Shown here one piece after another: positions 41,291-49,448 of a stretch of 64,000 bases of DNA. The first letter of the stretch is position 1; each line of letters begins with the position of its first letter. The notes under the pieces are model-generated. The model was not told where the DNA came from, did no database searches, and worked only from the letters and a program-made list of their open reading frames with translations. The position numbers were made by a program, and so were the translations under genes. The DNA lies in NCBI RefSeq assembly GCF_020165985.1, contig NZ_JAIUKZ010000016.1:62001-126000 (forward strand). Direction: 5' to 3'. The stretch is from Bacillus sp. RAR_GA_16. GTDB lineage: Bacteria; Bacillota; Bacilli; Bacillales; Guptibacillaceae.

Positions 41291-42736
41291 TTATCCGATC
41301 GCTTCCTCTTTTTCAATGTCGGCTTCGTTCTCCCTTTCATCCTCTATCCAGGCGTCTGCATTGTGAATGCCTAGCTTAGTAGGATTAAAAACAGGGTTTT
41401 TTCCTTGTTTTCGCTGATTTTCATAGTCTTTTAACACCTTGAAAGCAATCTTTCCTAATAAGCCAATCGCTATTAAATTAATCACTGTCATCAGGGCCAT
41501 AAAGAGATCGGCCATTTTCCATACGAGACTTAAGCTTGAAATCGACCCAATCAGCACAAATGCCATCGTAGCGAGACGGAAAACAAACAGCGTTCTTTTG
41601 CTTTCTTTAATAAACTCAATATTCGTTTCACCATAGTAGTAGGAGCCAATAATTGAACTGAATGCGAATAAGAAAATGGCTACGGAAATAAAGATTCCTG
41701 ACCATCCACCAATATGGGCGTTCAGTGAGTTTTGAAGTAATTCAATCCCTGTCACCTCACCAGTACGAAACACAGGAGCTAGTAAGATAATAAAAGCAGT
41801 CGATGAACAAACGAGAATCGTATCAACAAACACACCAAGGGATTGAATGAGTCCCTGTTTCGCTGGGTGTGAGGTAGTAGAAGTTGCCGCCGCATTTGGC
41901 GCGCTACCCATACCGGCTTCATTTGAAAATAATCCTCGCTTTACCCCATTCATAATCGCAGCACCAATTGCTCCACCTAGAGCTTGTTCAAATCCGAAGG
42001 CACTTCCTACGATGAGGGCTACAATTGATGGTAGTTCTGCCAGGTTCATCAGCAGAACAAACAGGGCAATGGCAATATAGAGAATCGCCATCACTGGTAC
42101 GATGACACTTGATAGGTTTGCAATGCGATGCACGCCACCGAAGATGACAACGCCAGTTAAAGCCGTCATGATGCTACCGATAACGAATGGATCTATACCA
42201 AAGGCATTTTCAAACGCTAGTGCAATCGTATTACTTTGAACCGAATTGAAGATAAGGCCAAATGTAATGGCAATCAAAACGGCAAAGATAATTCCTAACC
42301 ATCTTGCTTTCAAACCTTTTTCAATATAATAAGCGGGACCACCTCGAAAGGATTTGTCACCTTTCACCTTGTAAACCTGAGCAAGGGTACTTTCAATAAA
42401 AGCTGTCGCTCCACCAAGCAGGGCAACCATCCACATCCAGAAAACTGCTCCTGGACCACCAAGCGTGATCGCCACGGCAACGCCTGCCAAGTTCCCTGTA
42501 CCAATCCGCGTAGCGGCACCGACACAGAAAGATTTAAAAGGAGAAATGTTTTTCGCTCCATCCTTATAATCAGGTTTTTCGCCTAATACGCGAAACATTT
42601 CGCCAAAAAACCGGAATTGAACAAATCGCGAAGCAATCGTGAAGTAGATACCAAGTCCAAGTAATCCGGCGATAAGAACGTAACTCCAAAGAATGTTGTT
42701 TGAACCATCAATGATACTCGTAAGAAATGCTTCCAT
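41291..42736 (-). CDS. AGCS family sodium:alanine symporter
   Basis: 481 residues with about 11 hydrophobic segments. The AGCS blocks are SFCVGAATRIGTGNLAGVAVA, FRGGPAYYIEKGLK and GLFSNEAGMGSAPNAAATS, which contribute to the Na+ and substrate site. The family imports alanine or glycine with Na+. The gene is preceded by a CodY box and two Spo0A-like boxes, and lies downstream of an amine-oxidase gene on the same strand across a terminator. Ribosome binding site AGAGGAGCGG. Confidence 0.93.
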   Translation of the reverse strand: MEAFLTSIIDGSNNILWSYVLIAGLLGLGIYFTIASRFVQFRFFGEMFRVLGEKPDYKDGAKNISPFKSFCVGAATRIGTGNLAGVAVAITLGGPGAVFWMWMVALLGGATAFIESTLAQVYKVKGDKSFRGGPAYYIEKGLKARWLGIIFAVLIAITFGLIFNSVQSNTIALAFENAFGIDPFVIGSIMTALTGVVIFGGVHRIANLSSVIVPVMAILYIAIALFVLLMNLAELPSIVALIVGSAFGFEQALGGAIGAAIMNGVKRGLFSNEAGMGSAPNAAATSTTSHPAKQGLIQSLGVFVDTILVCSSTAFIILLAPVFRTGEVTGIELLQNSLNAHIGGWSGIFISVAIFLFAFSSIIGSYYYGETNIEFIKESKRTLFVFRLATMAFVLIGSISSLSLVWKMADLFMALMTVINLIAIGLLGKIAFKVLKDYENQRKQGKNPVFNPTKLGIHNADAWIEDERENEADIEKEEAIG

Positions 42737-42770
42737 AGGCTGAACCGCTCCTCTAGTTGTTATTTGATTA

Positions 42771-42785
42771 ATTTTTCTGAAAATT
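42771..42785. promoter_or_regulatory. CodY box upstream of the alanine symporter
   Basis: ATTTTTCTGAAAATT differs from the AATTTTCWGAAAATT consensus at one position. It is 35 bases before the symporter start, so repression by CodY in rich medium is likely. Confidence 0.78.
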
Positions 42786-42811
42786 TACTGCTAGTTATCA
42801 TTATACACAGA

Positions 42812-42840
42812 TTCGACAAATTAACAATCTATTTCGACAA
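42812..42840 (-). promoter_or_regulatory. Two Spo0A-like boxes 21 bp apart
   Basis: TTCGACAA at 42812-42819 and 42833-42840 reads TTGTCGAA on the minus strand, the 0A-box. The 21-bp spacing places both on one face of the helix upstream of the symporter gene. TTCGACA also appears beside dispersed repeats, so chance or a different reader is possible. Confidence 0.45.
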
Positions 42841-42895
42841 ATTACAACATTTATACAATTTGTAGTAATCCTTACCAGTCGCACTTTTTTGCACA

Positions 42896-42930
42896 TAAAA
42901 AAGAATCGCTTCATTAAAAATGAAGCGATC
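42896..42930 (-). terminator. Terminator of the amine oxidase gene
   Basis: ATCGCTTCATT and AATGAAGCGAT arms; a T-run follows on the minus strand. Confidence 0.88.
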
Positions 42931-42946
42931 CTCATAAATAAACTGT

Positions 42947-44425
42947 CTATTTAATTGGCTCATTTAGCTGATTGATCTCATAAGCAGCCCTCAGCCCTGA
43001 CTCAATGGCACCTTCCATCCATCCGTGAAAAGAAGAAGTATGCTCTCCTGCAAAATGGAGCTTTCCTTCCGGCTGTTTGATGATGTCACCAAGGTTGTTT
43101 TCTTGTCCCGGAGTGAAAAGAGTGAAGCAGCCGGCAGAATAAGGGTTATGACTCCAATTAAAGGGAACGGCTTTGATAAATGCTGTATACACTTCGTTTC
43201 CATAGATTTTGGCTAGATCTTTAAGTAGAATACGAGTTAGTTCATCTTTCGGTAAACTCCCCCAGAGCACAGCGTCTTCTCCCCAACTGTAGCTGGCTAA
43301 TAGAGCGGCTGATCCATTTGATCCAATGCCTTCTCCTGGAACATAACTGAACCGAACGGGTAAATCCGTCAGCGCATTTCCAACGTTGTTTTTCTCCCAA
43401 AAGCGGTAGCTAAATTCAATGCCAATTTTAACGGCTGGAACATTGATTAATTCACGGATCGCCTGCCATTTTTTAAATGAGACGGAATGATACGGCGCAA
43501 TATCAATAAATTGAAGAACGGAGAAGGGGATCGCGACAATCGCAACGTCTCCTTTTACGCGGAATCTTTCTTGTGTTTTGGGATTCAGCGTTGTCACACT
43601 TACACCACGGTCTGATTGCTTGATTTTAGTCACTTTTTGATTTAGGAAAATATGATGCTTTAGTTCTTCTACGAATGAATAAGGTAAGCGGTCGTTCCCC
43701 CCATCAATTTGATGGAACGTGACTTTTTTGCTGAAAATCGGATAAATAATGTCCGTTAAAATATCGGTAAACGCGAACTCTGGAAATCCTTCAATGCCAA
43801 GCATGACACCGATCGAACGAATCGCATTAAGGGATAAGGGTTTCCCGAGGGGATTGTAGTGGAGAAATTCTCCCATTGAATATTCCCCGTACTTGGCTAC
43901 GAGCTCTTCTTTTTCTTCTTTCGTACTCGCTTTATAAAGGTCGATAAATGGCTGGGTGGCTTCAAGAAAAAGTTCTGTCGCCGTTTTTCCTTTTTCGCTT
44001 TCATTCACTGGAAAGCCAAGAATGTCTGGATTCTTTTCATACTCTCCCTTTGTTGTTAGCACATTGTTAACAAAAAGAAGATCTCTCGGGGAGGAGTTTA
44101 AAAATGGGTGTAGGGGAAGGTGGAAATGTCGAATGTACTCATGAACAAGAGCATGATTGTCTGGAATTCTCATAGCGCCAGCATCCATGTACTGGTTGAA
44201 CGAGAACGGCTTACGTATCGTATACACTCGCCCGCCTATGCGGTCATTGCCTTCTAGTAGTGTTACCTGATGGCCACTTCGTTTTAGTAGTGAGCCCGCT
44301 ACAAGTCCTGACAGTCCAGCGCCAATAATAATAACGTGTTTTGGAGAACTTTTTCCTGGTAAACCATTTCGGATAAGTGTAAGTAAATCTTCTGGATAGC
44401 GTAAGGAAGAAAATGGGGTGGCCAT
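42947..44425 (-). CDS. Flavin monoamine oxidase / L-amino acid oxidase family protein
   Basis: 492 residues, ATG after AAGGAGG. The FAD dinucleotide-binding motif IIIGAGLSGLVAGSLLKRSG occupies residues about 32-51, RIGGRVYTI follows, and the C-terminal FAD block is LHFAGEHTSSFHGWMEGAIESG. It resembles B. subtilis YobN and snake-type L-amino acid oxidases, which make an oxo-acid, ammonia and hydrogen peroxide. The adjacent alanine symporter could bring in substrate. No signal peptide, so it acts in the cytoplasm. Confidence 0.9.
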   Translation of the reverse strand: MATPFSSLRYPEDLLTLIRNGLPGKSSPKHVIIIGAGLSGLVAGSLLKRSGHQVTLLEGNDRIGGRVYTIRKPFSFNQYMDAGAMRIPDNHALVHEYIRHFHLPLHPFLNSSPRDLLFVNNVLTTKGEYEKNPDILGFPVNESEKGKTATELFLEATQPFIDLYKASTKEEKEELVAKYGEYSMGEFLHYNPLGKPLSLNAIRSIGVMLGIEGFPEFAFTDILTDIIYPIFSKKVTFHQIDGGNDRLPYSFVEELKHHIFLNQKVTKIKQSDRGVSVTTLNPKTQERFRVKGDVAIVAIPFSVLQFIDIAPYHSVSFKKWQAIRELINVPAVKIGIEFSYRFWEKNNVGNALTDLPVRFSYVPGEGIGSNGSAALLASYSWGEDAVLWGSLPKDELTRILLKDLAKIYGNEVYTAFIKAVPFNWSHNPYSAGCFTLFTPGQENNLGDIIKQPEGKLHFAGEHTSSFHGWMEGAIESGLRAAYEINQLNEPIK

Positions 44426-44641
44426 GTTTGGATTGCCTCCTTGTCTCGTAAACGTCCTTAATCACCAGAATAAGGATTCACCTTAATAATCTATGTCTCA
44501 CAAAAAAAGGATATGAAATGTGAAATTTTTTGTTCAATACCGGAGAGACTGGTTTGAAAGAAGAACCGTTTTCTGGGCGTAAACATAAACTACAAAAAAC
44601 AAAACAGATGCGGGACGGATTTGTCTTAAAGGAGGAAGGAA

Positions 44642-45988
44642 ATGAGCCGGAATAAGCCTCTACCCTCACTGTTGACGCGGTGTAAAAAGCCGAATTTTCT
44701 TCTCTTGATCGATCAGCCATCTGATGGCGATCAATCGGATGATATGAAAAATCGCTTTTTGCAAGAACTTTTACTGAACGGATTTGAATTTCAAAATCAT
44801 TATGTTGGCAGCTCCGCCTGCTCCCCTAGTAAAATGACGCTTTATACAGGTCAGTATCCTTCCCTGCATGGCGTAAGGCAAACGAGGGGTTCTCATCAAA
44901 TGCAGTTAAGCGCAACCGTTCCTATAATGGAAGATTACTTTCGAAAAGCAGGCTATCAAACGTTTTGGAAAGAACTCGCCGCCGACCAAGCGAGTGATGA
45001 AGCTAATCAACGAATAGCGTCACTAAATAAGGAGGATATGGTATGTGCGAAGGACGTTGAAGGGCTGCTTGAAAAGCTTGATCTAGAAGAAAGGGAAGGG
45101 TCACACCAATGGGTGATTTTTAGCTCGTTTCGTTCAGGACAACGTTACGGTGAAATGATGAACGTATTTCAGAAGTTGAAGAAGACGGCTGTTTACCAGA
45201 ATACGATCGTTCTGTATACCTCGATTATAGGGCAGAGTGAAAACCAGGATGCAACAAACCGAAACAACGTTTATGAGAAATATATTCACGTACCTATGAT
45301 CATTCACAGTCCTGCGCTTATTCATGGTCAAAAGCGTACAGCGATGCTCACAAGTCATGTCGATATTTTACCAACGATGTTAGGCCTTGCGGGGATTGAT
45401 GAGGAAGAGATTCACACGTTGCTAAGTGTGGATGCTGCTGACGTTCGTCCGCTTGTTGGAAGAGATCTGACGCCCCTCCTTCTTGGGAGAAAGCGATTTT
45501 ATCGAGCAAACGAACCGCTTTATTTTATGACAGATGAAGAAGAAAAGTTAGACCTTAAAGATGCTGGAGAATTAGTTGAAACGGTGGTACAGCCGAATCA
45601 TATTGAAGCTGTAGTGACTACCTTGCGTACTGGAGAAAAGAATGAGCAGGAAGTGTGGAAATACGCGCGCTACTTTGATGATCCTCAATTTTGGAGAATG
45701 CCATGCGTGTCAGATGTGATCGTGACGCAAGAGAAGGATGCGTCACCTGGAGCAGAGGAACGATTACCGAAATGGATCACCTTAACGAAAACTTCTCCCA
45801 CTCCAGATGAATTTCAATTATTTAACCTTACTCGTGATCCATTAGAAGAAAAGAACCTGGCTACAGCAGAATTTGAAACGAGTGAAACGAAAGCAATCGG
45901 AAAGGTATTATCGCTCATCTTAGAAGAGCAACATCGTCAGAAACGATTGCGATCTAGGGGAAGTGATCCAGGGAACGTCGCTATTTGA
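44642..45988 (+). CDS. Sulfatase-superfamily protein with degenerate metal site
   Basis: 448 residues, ATG after AAAGGAGGAAGG. The formylglycine loop reads SSACSPSKMTLYTGQYPSLHGV in two parts: CSPSK replaces CxPSR, with the Cys kept and Arg changed to Lys. The opening PNFLLLIDQPSDGDQSDD keeps one Asp of the usual DDQ. The later segment VLYTSIIGQSENQ stands where active sulfatases have VFTSDHGE; both metal ligands of DHG are missing. VPMIIHSPALI and HVDILPTMLGLAGI match the family. Either an inactive homologue or one with a different mechanism. No signal peptide was seen. Confidence 0.82.
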   Translation: MSRNKPLPSLLTRCKKPNFLLLIDQPSDGDQSDDMKNRFLQELLLNGFEFQNHYVGSSACSPSKMTLYTGQYPSLHGVRQTRGSHQMQLSATVPIMEDYFRKAGYQTFWKELAADQASDEANQRIASLNKEDMVCAKDVEGLLEKLDLEEREGSHQWVIFSSFRSGQRYGEMMNVFQKLKKTAVYQNTIVLYTSIIGQSENQDATNRNNVYEKYIHVPMIIHSPALIHGQKRTAMLTSHVDILPTMLGLAGIDEEEIHTLLSVDAADVRPLVGRDLTPLLLGRKRFYRANEPLYFMTDEEEKLDLKDAGELVETVVQPNHIEAVVTTLRTGEKNEQEVWKYARYFDDPQFWRMPCVSDVIVTQEKDASPGAEERLPKWITLTKTSPTPDEFQLFNLTRDPLEEKNLATAEFETSETKAIGKVLSLILEEQHRQKRLRSRGSDPGNVAI

Positions 45989-46040
45989 GTTTTTTGCTAG
46001 GTGAGATGAGAGTAGGAGAAAGAATAAGAATAGAAAATAT

Positions 46041-46081
46041 CGAAAGCGGAAGCGCTCCTGCGCTTCCGCTTTCGACTTTTT
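46041..46081 (+). terminator. Terminator after the sulfatase homologue
   Basis: CGAAAGCGGAAGCG and CGCTTCCGCTTTCG arms, then ACTTTTT. A dispersed repeat copy (46098-46110) follows. Confidence 0.88.
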
Positions 46082-46240
46082 GTGACATATAACGGGTGGT
46101 GACAGGCACCGCTACGAACTAGGTCTTAATGCTTATCTTTTAGCTAAATGAACCTCTTGAAATAGTTGCGAAAACACCTTTAATTATATCTTTATACCTA
46201 TGTAAAAGTAATTAAATGGATTATATACGTGATAAAAGAC

Positions 46241-46270
46241 ACGCACCGAAAAGTTCCATACGCACCGCGA
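46241..46270. repeat. Short phased repeat, two ACGCACCG cores 19 bp apart
   Basis: ACGCACCG begins at 46241 and 46260, followed by AA or CGAA. It is the shortest of the three arrays with a period near two helical turns. The rest of the 45989-46356 interval holds a terminator, one dispersed-repeat copy and no gene. Confidence 0.6.
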
Positions 46271-46356
46271 AGTAATAATTTTCTCGCTTTATTATTCGAT
46301 TTTATTAGTTCTATACTATGAAAGAAATCGAAGCAGCTAGAAAGGTGTGAAGATAC

Positions 46357-46908
46357 ATGAAAAACATTCTACTTATCAATGGACATGAGTATTTTCCGAA
46401 GTCGAAAGGTGAGTTGAACCAAACGATTTTTAAGGAATGGAAAGAGGTGCTCTCCTCAGACTATGAAGTGAAAACAACAATCGTCGATGAAGAATACGAT
46501 GTTGATCAAGAAATCGAGAAGTGGCAGTGGGCTGATGTAATCATCATGCAAACGCCGATTTACTGGTTCAGTATCCCAGGTAACTTTAAGAAATACATCG
46601 ATCGCGTCTATATGGACAAGATCTTCTTCATTGGCTCAGATCGCTATGGTCAGGGCGGAATGTTTACAGATAAGAAATACATGTTCTCTCTTACATGGAA
46701 CGCACCAGAGGCAGCGTTTGGAAATGAACAGAGCTTCTTTGAAGGACGAGATCTTGATCAAGCGATCGATCACCTTCACAAGATGAACCAATATATCGGT
46801 ATGCGTCCGCTACCAACTTACTCGATTCACAATGTGATGAAGGAAACAAATATGGCGCACTATAAAACGAAACTACACGATCATTATCGCGAAGTGTTTG
46901 GTAAATAA
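46357..46908 (+). CDS. NAD(P)H oxidoreductase, MdaB-like
   Basis: 183 residues of the flavodoxin-like NQO fold: ILLINGHEYFPKSKGELNQTI for phosphate binding, then WQWADVIIMQTPIYWFSIPGNFKKYID, which matches the FAD/FMN contact loop of MdaB quinone reductases, and YMFSLTWNAPEAAFG. Two-electron quinone reduction is the family role. An aldo/keto reductase gene lies 79 bases downstream in the same direction, a pairing that fits carbonyl and quinone detoxification. Confidence 0.9.
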   Translation: MKNILLINGHEYFPKSKGELNQTIFKEWKEVLSSDYEVKTTIVDEEYDVDQEIEKWQWADVIIMQTPIYWFSIPGNFKKYIDRVYMDKIFFIGSDRYGQGGMFTDKKYMFSLTWNAPEAAFGNEQSFFEGRDLDQAIDHLHKMNQYIGMRPLPTYSIHNVMKETNMAHYKTKLHDHYREVFGK

Positions 46909-46987
46909 AACACGGTTTCCACAACGGGATGGTTTAAAATTCATTTTTCGGGAAAACCATAAATGGACATTTGAAAGGAGCATTAAC

Positions 46988-47827
46988 ATGACTGTACAAA
47001 CAAAAACATTAAACAACAATATTGAAATGCCTGAATTAGGTTACGGCGTATTCCGCGTTGAACAAGGTCAAGAATTGGTTGAAGCTGTGAAAACAGCAAT
47101 TAAGAAAGGCTATCGTAGCATTGATACAGCAGCAATCTACGGTAACGAGGAAAGTGTTGGTCAGGGTGTCAATGAAGCGATTAAGGAAGGTCTTGTCACA
47201 AGAGAAGAGCTTTTCATTACTTCAAAAGTATGGAACGATGGCCTTACTTACGATGAAACAATTGAAGCGTATGAAACAAGTCTTTCTAAACTAGGTCTTG
47301 ACTACCTCGATCTTTACTTGATTCACTGGCCTGGCGATAACAAATACCAGGAACCGTGGAAAGCACTTGAAACACTCTATAAAGAAAAACGCGTACGTGC
47401 GATTGGCGTAAGTAACTTCCAGGTTAACCACCTTGAAGATCTTCGCAAAAACTTTGAAATTACACCTGTGATTAACCAAATCGAGTTCCACCCGCGTTTA
47501 ACACAGGAAGAAGTAAGAACGTATTGCGAAGAACACAACATTCAAGTGGAAGCATGGTCACCACTTATGGCAGGGGAATTGTTAGATAACGAAACAATCG
47601 CAGGAATTGCAGAGAAATATAACAAGTCCGTAGCGCAAGTGATTCTTCGCTGGGATCTGCAACATAACGTGATTACCATTCCAAAATCAATGAACGACAA
47701 GCGCATTGAAGCAAATATCGATCTTTTCGATTTTGAACTCACATCAGAAGAAATGAAGCAGCTTGATGCATTGAACGACAATGCTCGTAGCGGCCCTCAT
47801 CCTGATGAATTTGATTTTAAAATGTAA
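46988..47827 (+). CDS. Aldo/keto reductase (YvgN/2,5-diketo-D-gluconate reductase type)
   Basis: 279 residues from ATG 46988 (ribosome binding site AAAGGAG); the upstream in-frame stretch is not coding in character. Catalytic positions are DTAAIYGNE (Asp, Tyr), FITSKVW (Lys) and YLIHWP (His); the cofactor end is IPKSMNDKRIEANIDLFDFEL. Very typical Bacillus YvgN/YtbE group, reducing methylglyoxal and other aldehydes with NADPH. Followed by two terminators. Confidence 0.95.
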   Translation: MTVQTKTLNNNIEMPELGYGVFRVEQGQELVEAVKTAIKKGYRSIDTAAIYGNEESVGQGVNEAIKEGLVTREELFITSKVWNDGLTYDETIEAYETSLSKLGLDYLDLYLIHWPGDNKYQEPWKALETLYKEKRVRAIGVSNFQVNHLEDLRKNFEITPVINQIEFHPRLTQEEVRTYCEEHNIQVEAWSPLMAGELLDNETIAGIAEKYNKSVAQVILRWDLQHNVITIPKSMNDKRIEANIDLFDFELTSEEMKQLDALNDNARSGPHPDEFDFKM

Positions 47828-47836
47828 GATCTTTGA

Positions 47837-47870
47837 AGAAGGGCTGCATCCTGATGCAGTCCTTCTTTTT
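47837..47870 (+). terminator. First terminator after the aldo/keto reductase
   Basis: AGAAGG-CTGCAT and ATGCAG-CCTTCT arms followed by five T. Confidence 0.85.
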
Positions 47871-47879
47871 GAATACGCA

Positions 47880-47909
47880 AGCCGGTCCACCATGGGACCG
47901 GCTTTTTTC
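47880..47909 (+). terminator. Second terminator after the aldo/keto reductase
   Basis: AGCCGGTCC and GGACCGGCT arms followed by six T, ten bases after the first terminator. Confidence 0.87.
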
Positions 47910-47989
47910 GTTCTTAAAAATTTATTTCCCCCACAATGCCCCTTTTTCCACTTTTCAATCGATATATAGGGTGAAAGGAGGTGATCAGC

Positions 47990-48208
47990 ATGGCAACCTC
48001 ATCCCTAATGGAAACGCAGCTTCGCATGGTACTTGAAGTAGGCGTGGACGAAAACGGTAAATCGATTTTCCGCAGCAAGAACTTCAACAACGTGGAAACA
48101 TCCGCAACGCCTGATGCGCTTTTCGCAGTCGCACTAGCGCTAGCACCGCTTCAGCAGCACAATTTGTTCGCAGTTGAGCGCAATGATTCGTCTGATCTTC
48201 AGGCGTAA
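47990..48208 (+). CDS. DUF1659 protein
   Basis: 72 residues from ATG 47990, after AAAGGAGGTGATC. Pattern: LRMVLEVGVDENGKSIFRSKNFNNVETSATPDALFAVALALAPL (quoted by its core, positions about 10-55), the DUF1659 form with alternating strand, then a C-terminal helix. It is always seen with DUF2922 and YvrJ in Bacillaceae; function unknown. First gene of a three-gene cluster. Confidence 0.85.
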   Translation: MATSSLMETQLRMVLEVGVDENGKSIFRSKNFNNVETSATPDALFAVALALAPLQQHNLFAVERNDSSDLQA

Positions 48209-48245
48209 TTAGTTCCTAAATGATGAAGAAAGGAGGAAAACCGAC

Positions 48246-48464
48246 ATGGCAAAAACACTCGAACTTCAGTTCAACACGCGTGACAATAAGCCGTTCTCAA
48301 TTACGTTAAGCGATCCAGTGGAGCCCGTGAATCCAGCTGCAATTGCTGCTGCGATGGATACGCTTCTTGCACAAAACTGTTTTACAACAAGCGGAGGAGA
48401 CCTTGTTTCGAAGAAAGGCGCTCGTATCATTGAGCGCAATGAGAACGACATCATCATCGGTTAA
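48246..48464 (+). CDS. DUF2922 protein
   Basis: 72 residues, ATG after AAAGGAGGAAAAC. Core LELQFNTRDNKPFSITLSDP followed by VNPAAIAAAMDTLLAQ and GARIIERNENDIIIG, which is the DUF2922 pattern. It shares the short strand-helix-strand outline with DUF1659. Unknown function; may form a complex with the neighbours. Confidence 0.85.
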   Translation: MAKTLELQFNTRDNKPFSITLSDPVEPVNPAAIAAAMDTLLAQNCFTTSGGDLVSKKGARIIERNENDIIIG

Positions 48465-48471
48465 TGGATTG

Positions 48472-48504
48472 AAAAGAGGAAGGGCACTTGTCCTTCCTCT
48501 TTAG
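48472..48504 (+). terminator. Terminator or attenuator between DUF2922 and yvrJ
   Basis: AAGAGGAAGG and CCTTCCTCTT arms with a short T-run. Confidence 0.7.
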
Positions 48505-48537
48505 CAAGGCAACTAAACGAACGGGGAGGGTAACCGA

Positions 48538-48699
48538 ATGGAGTCCTGGATGTCTCTCATCAGCGATGTTGGCTTTCCAGTTGTGGTGACGCTTTACTTG
48601 CTACACCGCATTGAGCAGAAGCTCGATACGCTGAACGATACCATACTGCAGCTGCCAGATCATTTAAACGCTCGAGGTTCGAATCAAAAAACAGGGTGA
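48538..48699 (+). CDS. yvrJ: YvrJ family protein
   Basis: 53 residues, ATG after GGGGAGGG. One hydrophobic segment (SLISDVGFPVVVTLYLLH) is followed by a charged helix (RIEQKLDTLNDTILQLPDHL), matching YvrJ with its conserved IG/DVGFP turn. Third member of the DUF1659-DUF2922-YvrJ trio; function unknown. Confidence 0.87.
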   Translation: MESWMSLISDVGFPVVVTLYLLHRIEQKLDTLNDTILQLPDHLNARGSNQKTG

Positions 48700-49153
48700 T
48701 CTCTGTAAAAAAGAAGAGAGGGTTCGCTAAGTGAGTCCTCTCTACCATACATAAGCCTCATTCAATTTCATATCGATCAGCGGCTTCCTAACTCTCTTTT
48801 TAAATTCGGAGATGGTGAGGTTTCTTTCAGTGCGTCGCTAATCAGAACGTGGAATGCCTACCACACGTTTGAAAACAAAACTTGTCAGGTGAGCTGAAGC
48901 CGATGCAGAAAATTCAGCGTTCTCCATCAAACACAGTTCCCGGTTTCTGTGGTGAGAAGCTATGGCGTGAACGGCCGTTAACGGTTCGGGTAGGTAACCA
49001 GGCGTACTACGGTACGGTAGCAGCGCGCAGATGGCGCACATTGGGCTGGTTTGATGTGTAGAAAGCGTGCTTGTTGAAGAAATTCAAGCGTTCAAATCGG
49101 GTGATACGGTGGAAACCTCAGAAGGTCTCAGTATACTTCAGTCGAAAGAACGG

Positions 49154-49198
49154 CTACTTTTACAGCGCTGATGTTTTTTGTCAGCGCTGTAAAGGTAG
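49154..49198. repeat. Long perfect hairpin within the non-coding region
   Basis: CTAC-T-TTACAGCGCTGA pairs with TCAGCGCTGTAA-A-GTAG around a nine-base T-rich loop, about 17 bp of stem with one extra base on each side. It is not followed by a T-run. Confidence 0.7.
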
Positions 49199-49251
49199 TC
49201 ATTCTCTGTCCAATGTTTCCTATCTGATCTAGTGCCTTCAGTGGTTGAGGA

Positions 49252-49290
49252 GCACAAGAGGCCTCGAGCACAAAAGCAAAGGCACAAGAG
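49252..49290. repeat. Three GCACAA(G/A)AG units at 14-16 bp spacing
   Basis: GCACAAGAG at 49252, GCACAAAAG at 49268 and GCACAAGAG at 49282 in direct orientation, upstream of the ArsR gene's 3' end. Confidence 0.55.
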
Positions 49291-49448
49291 AGCTTAAGGA
49301 AAAAAAGATGAAGAAAGAGAATGATGGGGAAATGGGTAGGGGGTTAGGGAAAGCGGGTCAGAGTTTGACGTTAGGTTTTGACCTGAAGCAGCGCATGCAA
49401 TTCGACATCAAATAACACAAATCGGGTGGTGACAGGCACTATTACCTA

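Larger units (their letters stand above)
48700..49448. other. About 750 bases without a convincing gene, rich in inverted repeats
   Basis: No frame with a good ribosome binding site and codon use was found; a 52-residue frame at 48903-49061 lacks a site. Structures seen: AACGTG/CACGTT (48846-48869), CACAG/CTGTG extended by TTCTC/GAGAA (about 48920-48958), CCGTTAACGG and CTAC-GGTACG-GTAG (near 48970-49020), GCGC/GCGC (near 49025), and CTACTTTTACAGCGCTGA-type arms at 49154-49198. A hand count gives 35 G+C in the 60 bases 48961-49020, above the coding neighbours. A degenerate gene or an unknown structured RNA are both possible. The end holds a GCACAAGAG triplet repeat and one dispersed repeat. 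Confidence 0.5.

Noticed and set aside
42895-42945. Possible glycine riboswitch near the alanine symporter
   Set aside because: The upstream region shows no glycine aptamer features; the hairpin here is the amine oxidase terminator.
48838-49061. Minus-strand 67-residue and plus-strand 52-residue frames in the non-coding region
   Set aside because: Neither has a ribosome binding site or recognisable domain; kept only as part of the unexplained region.
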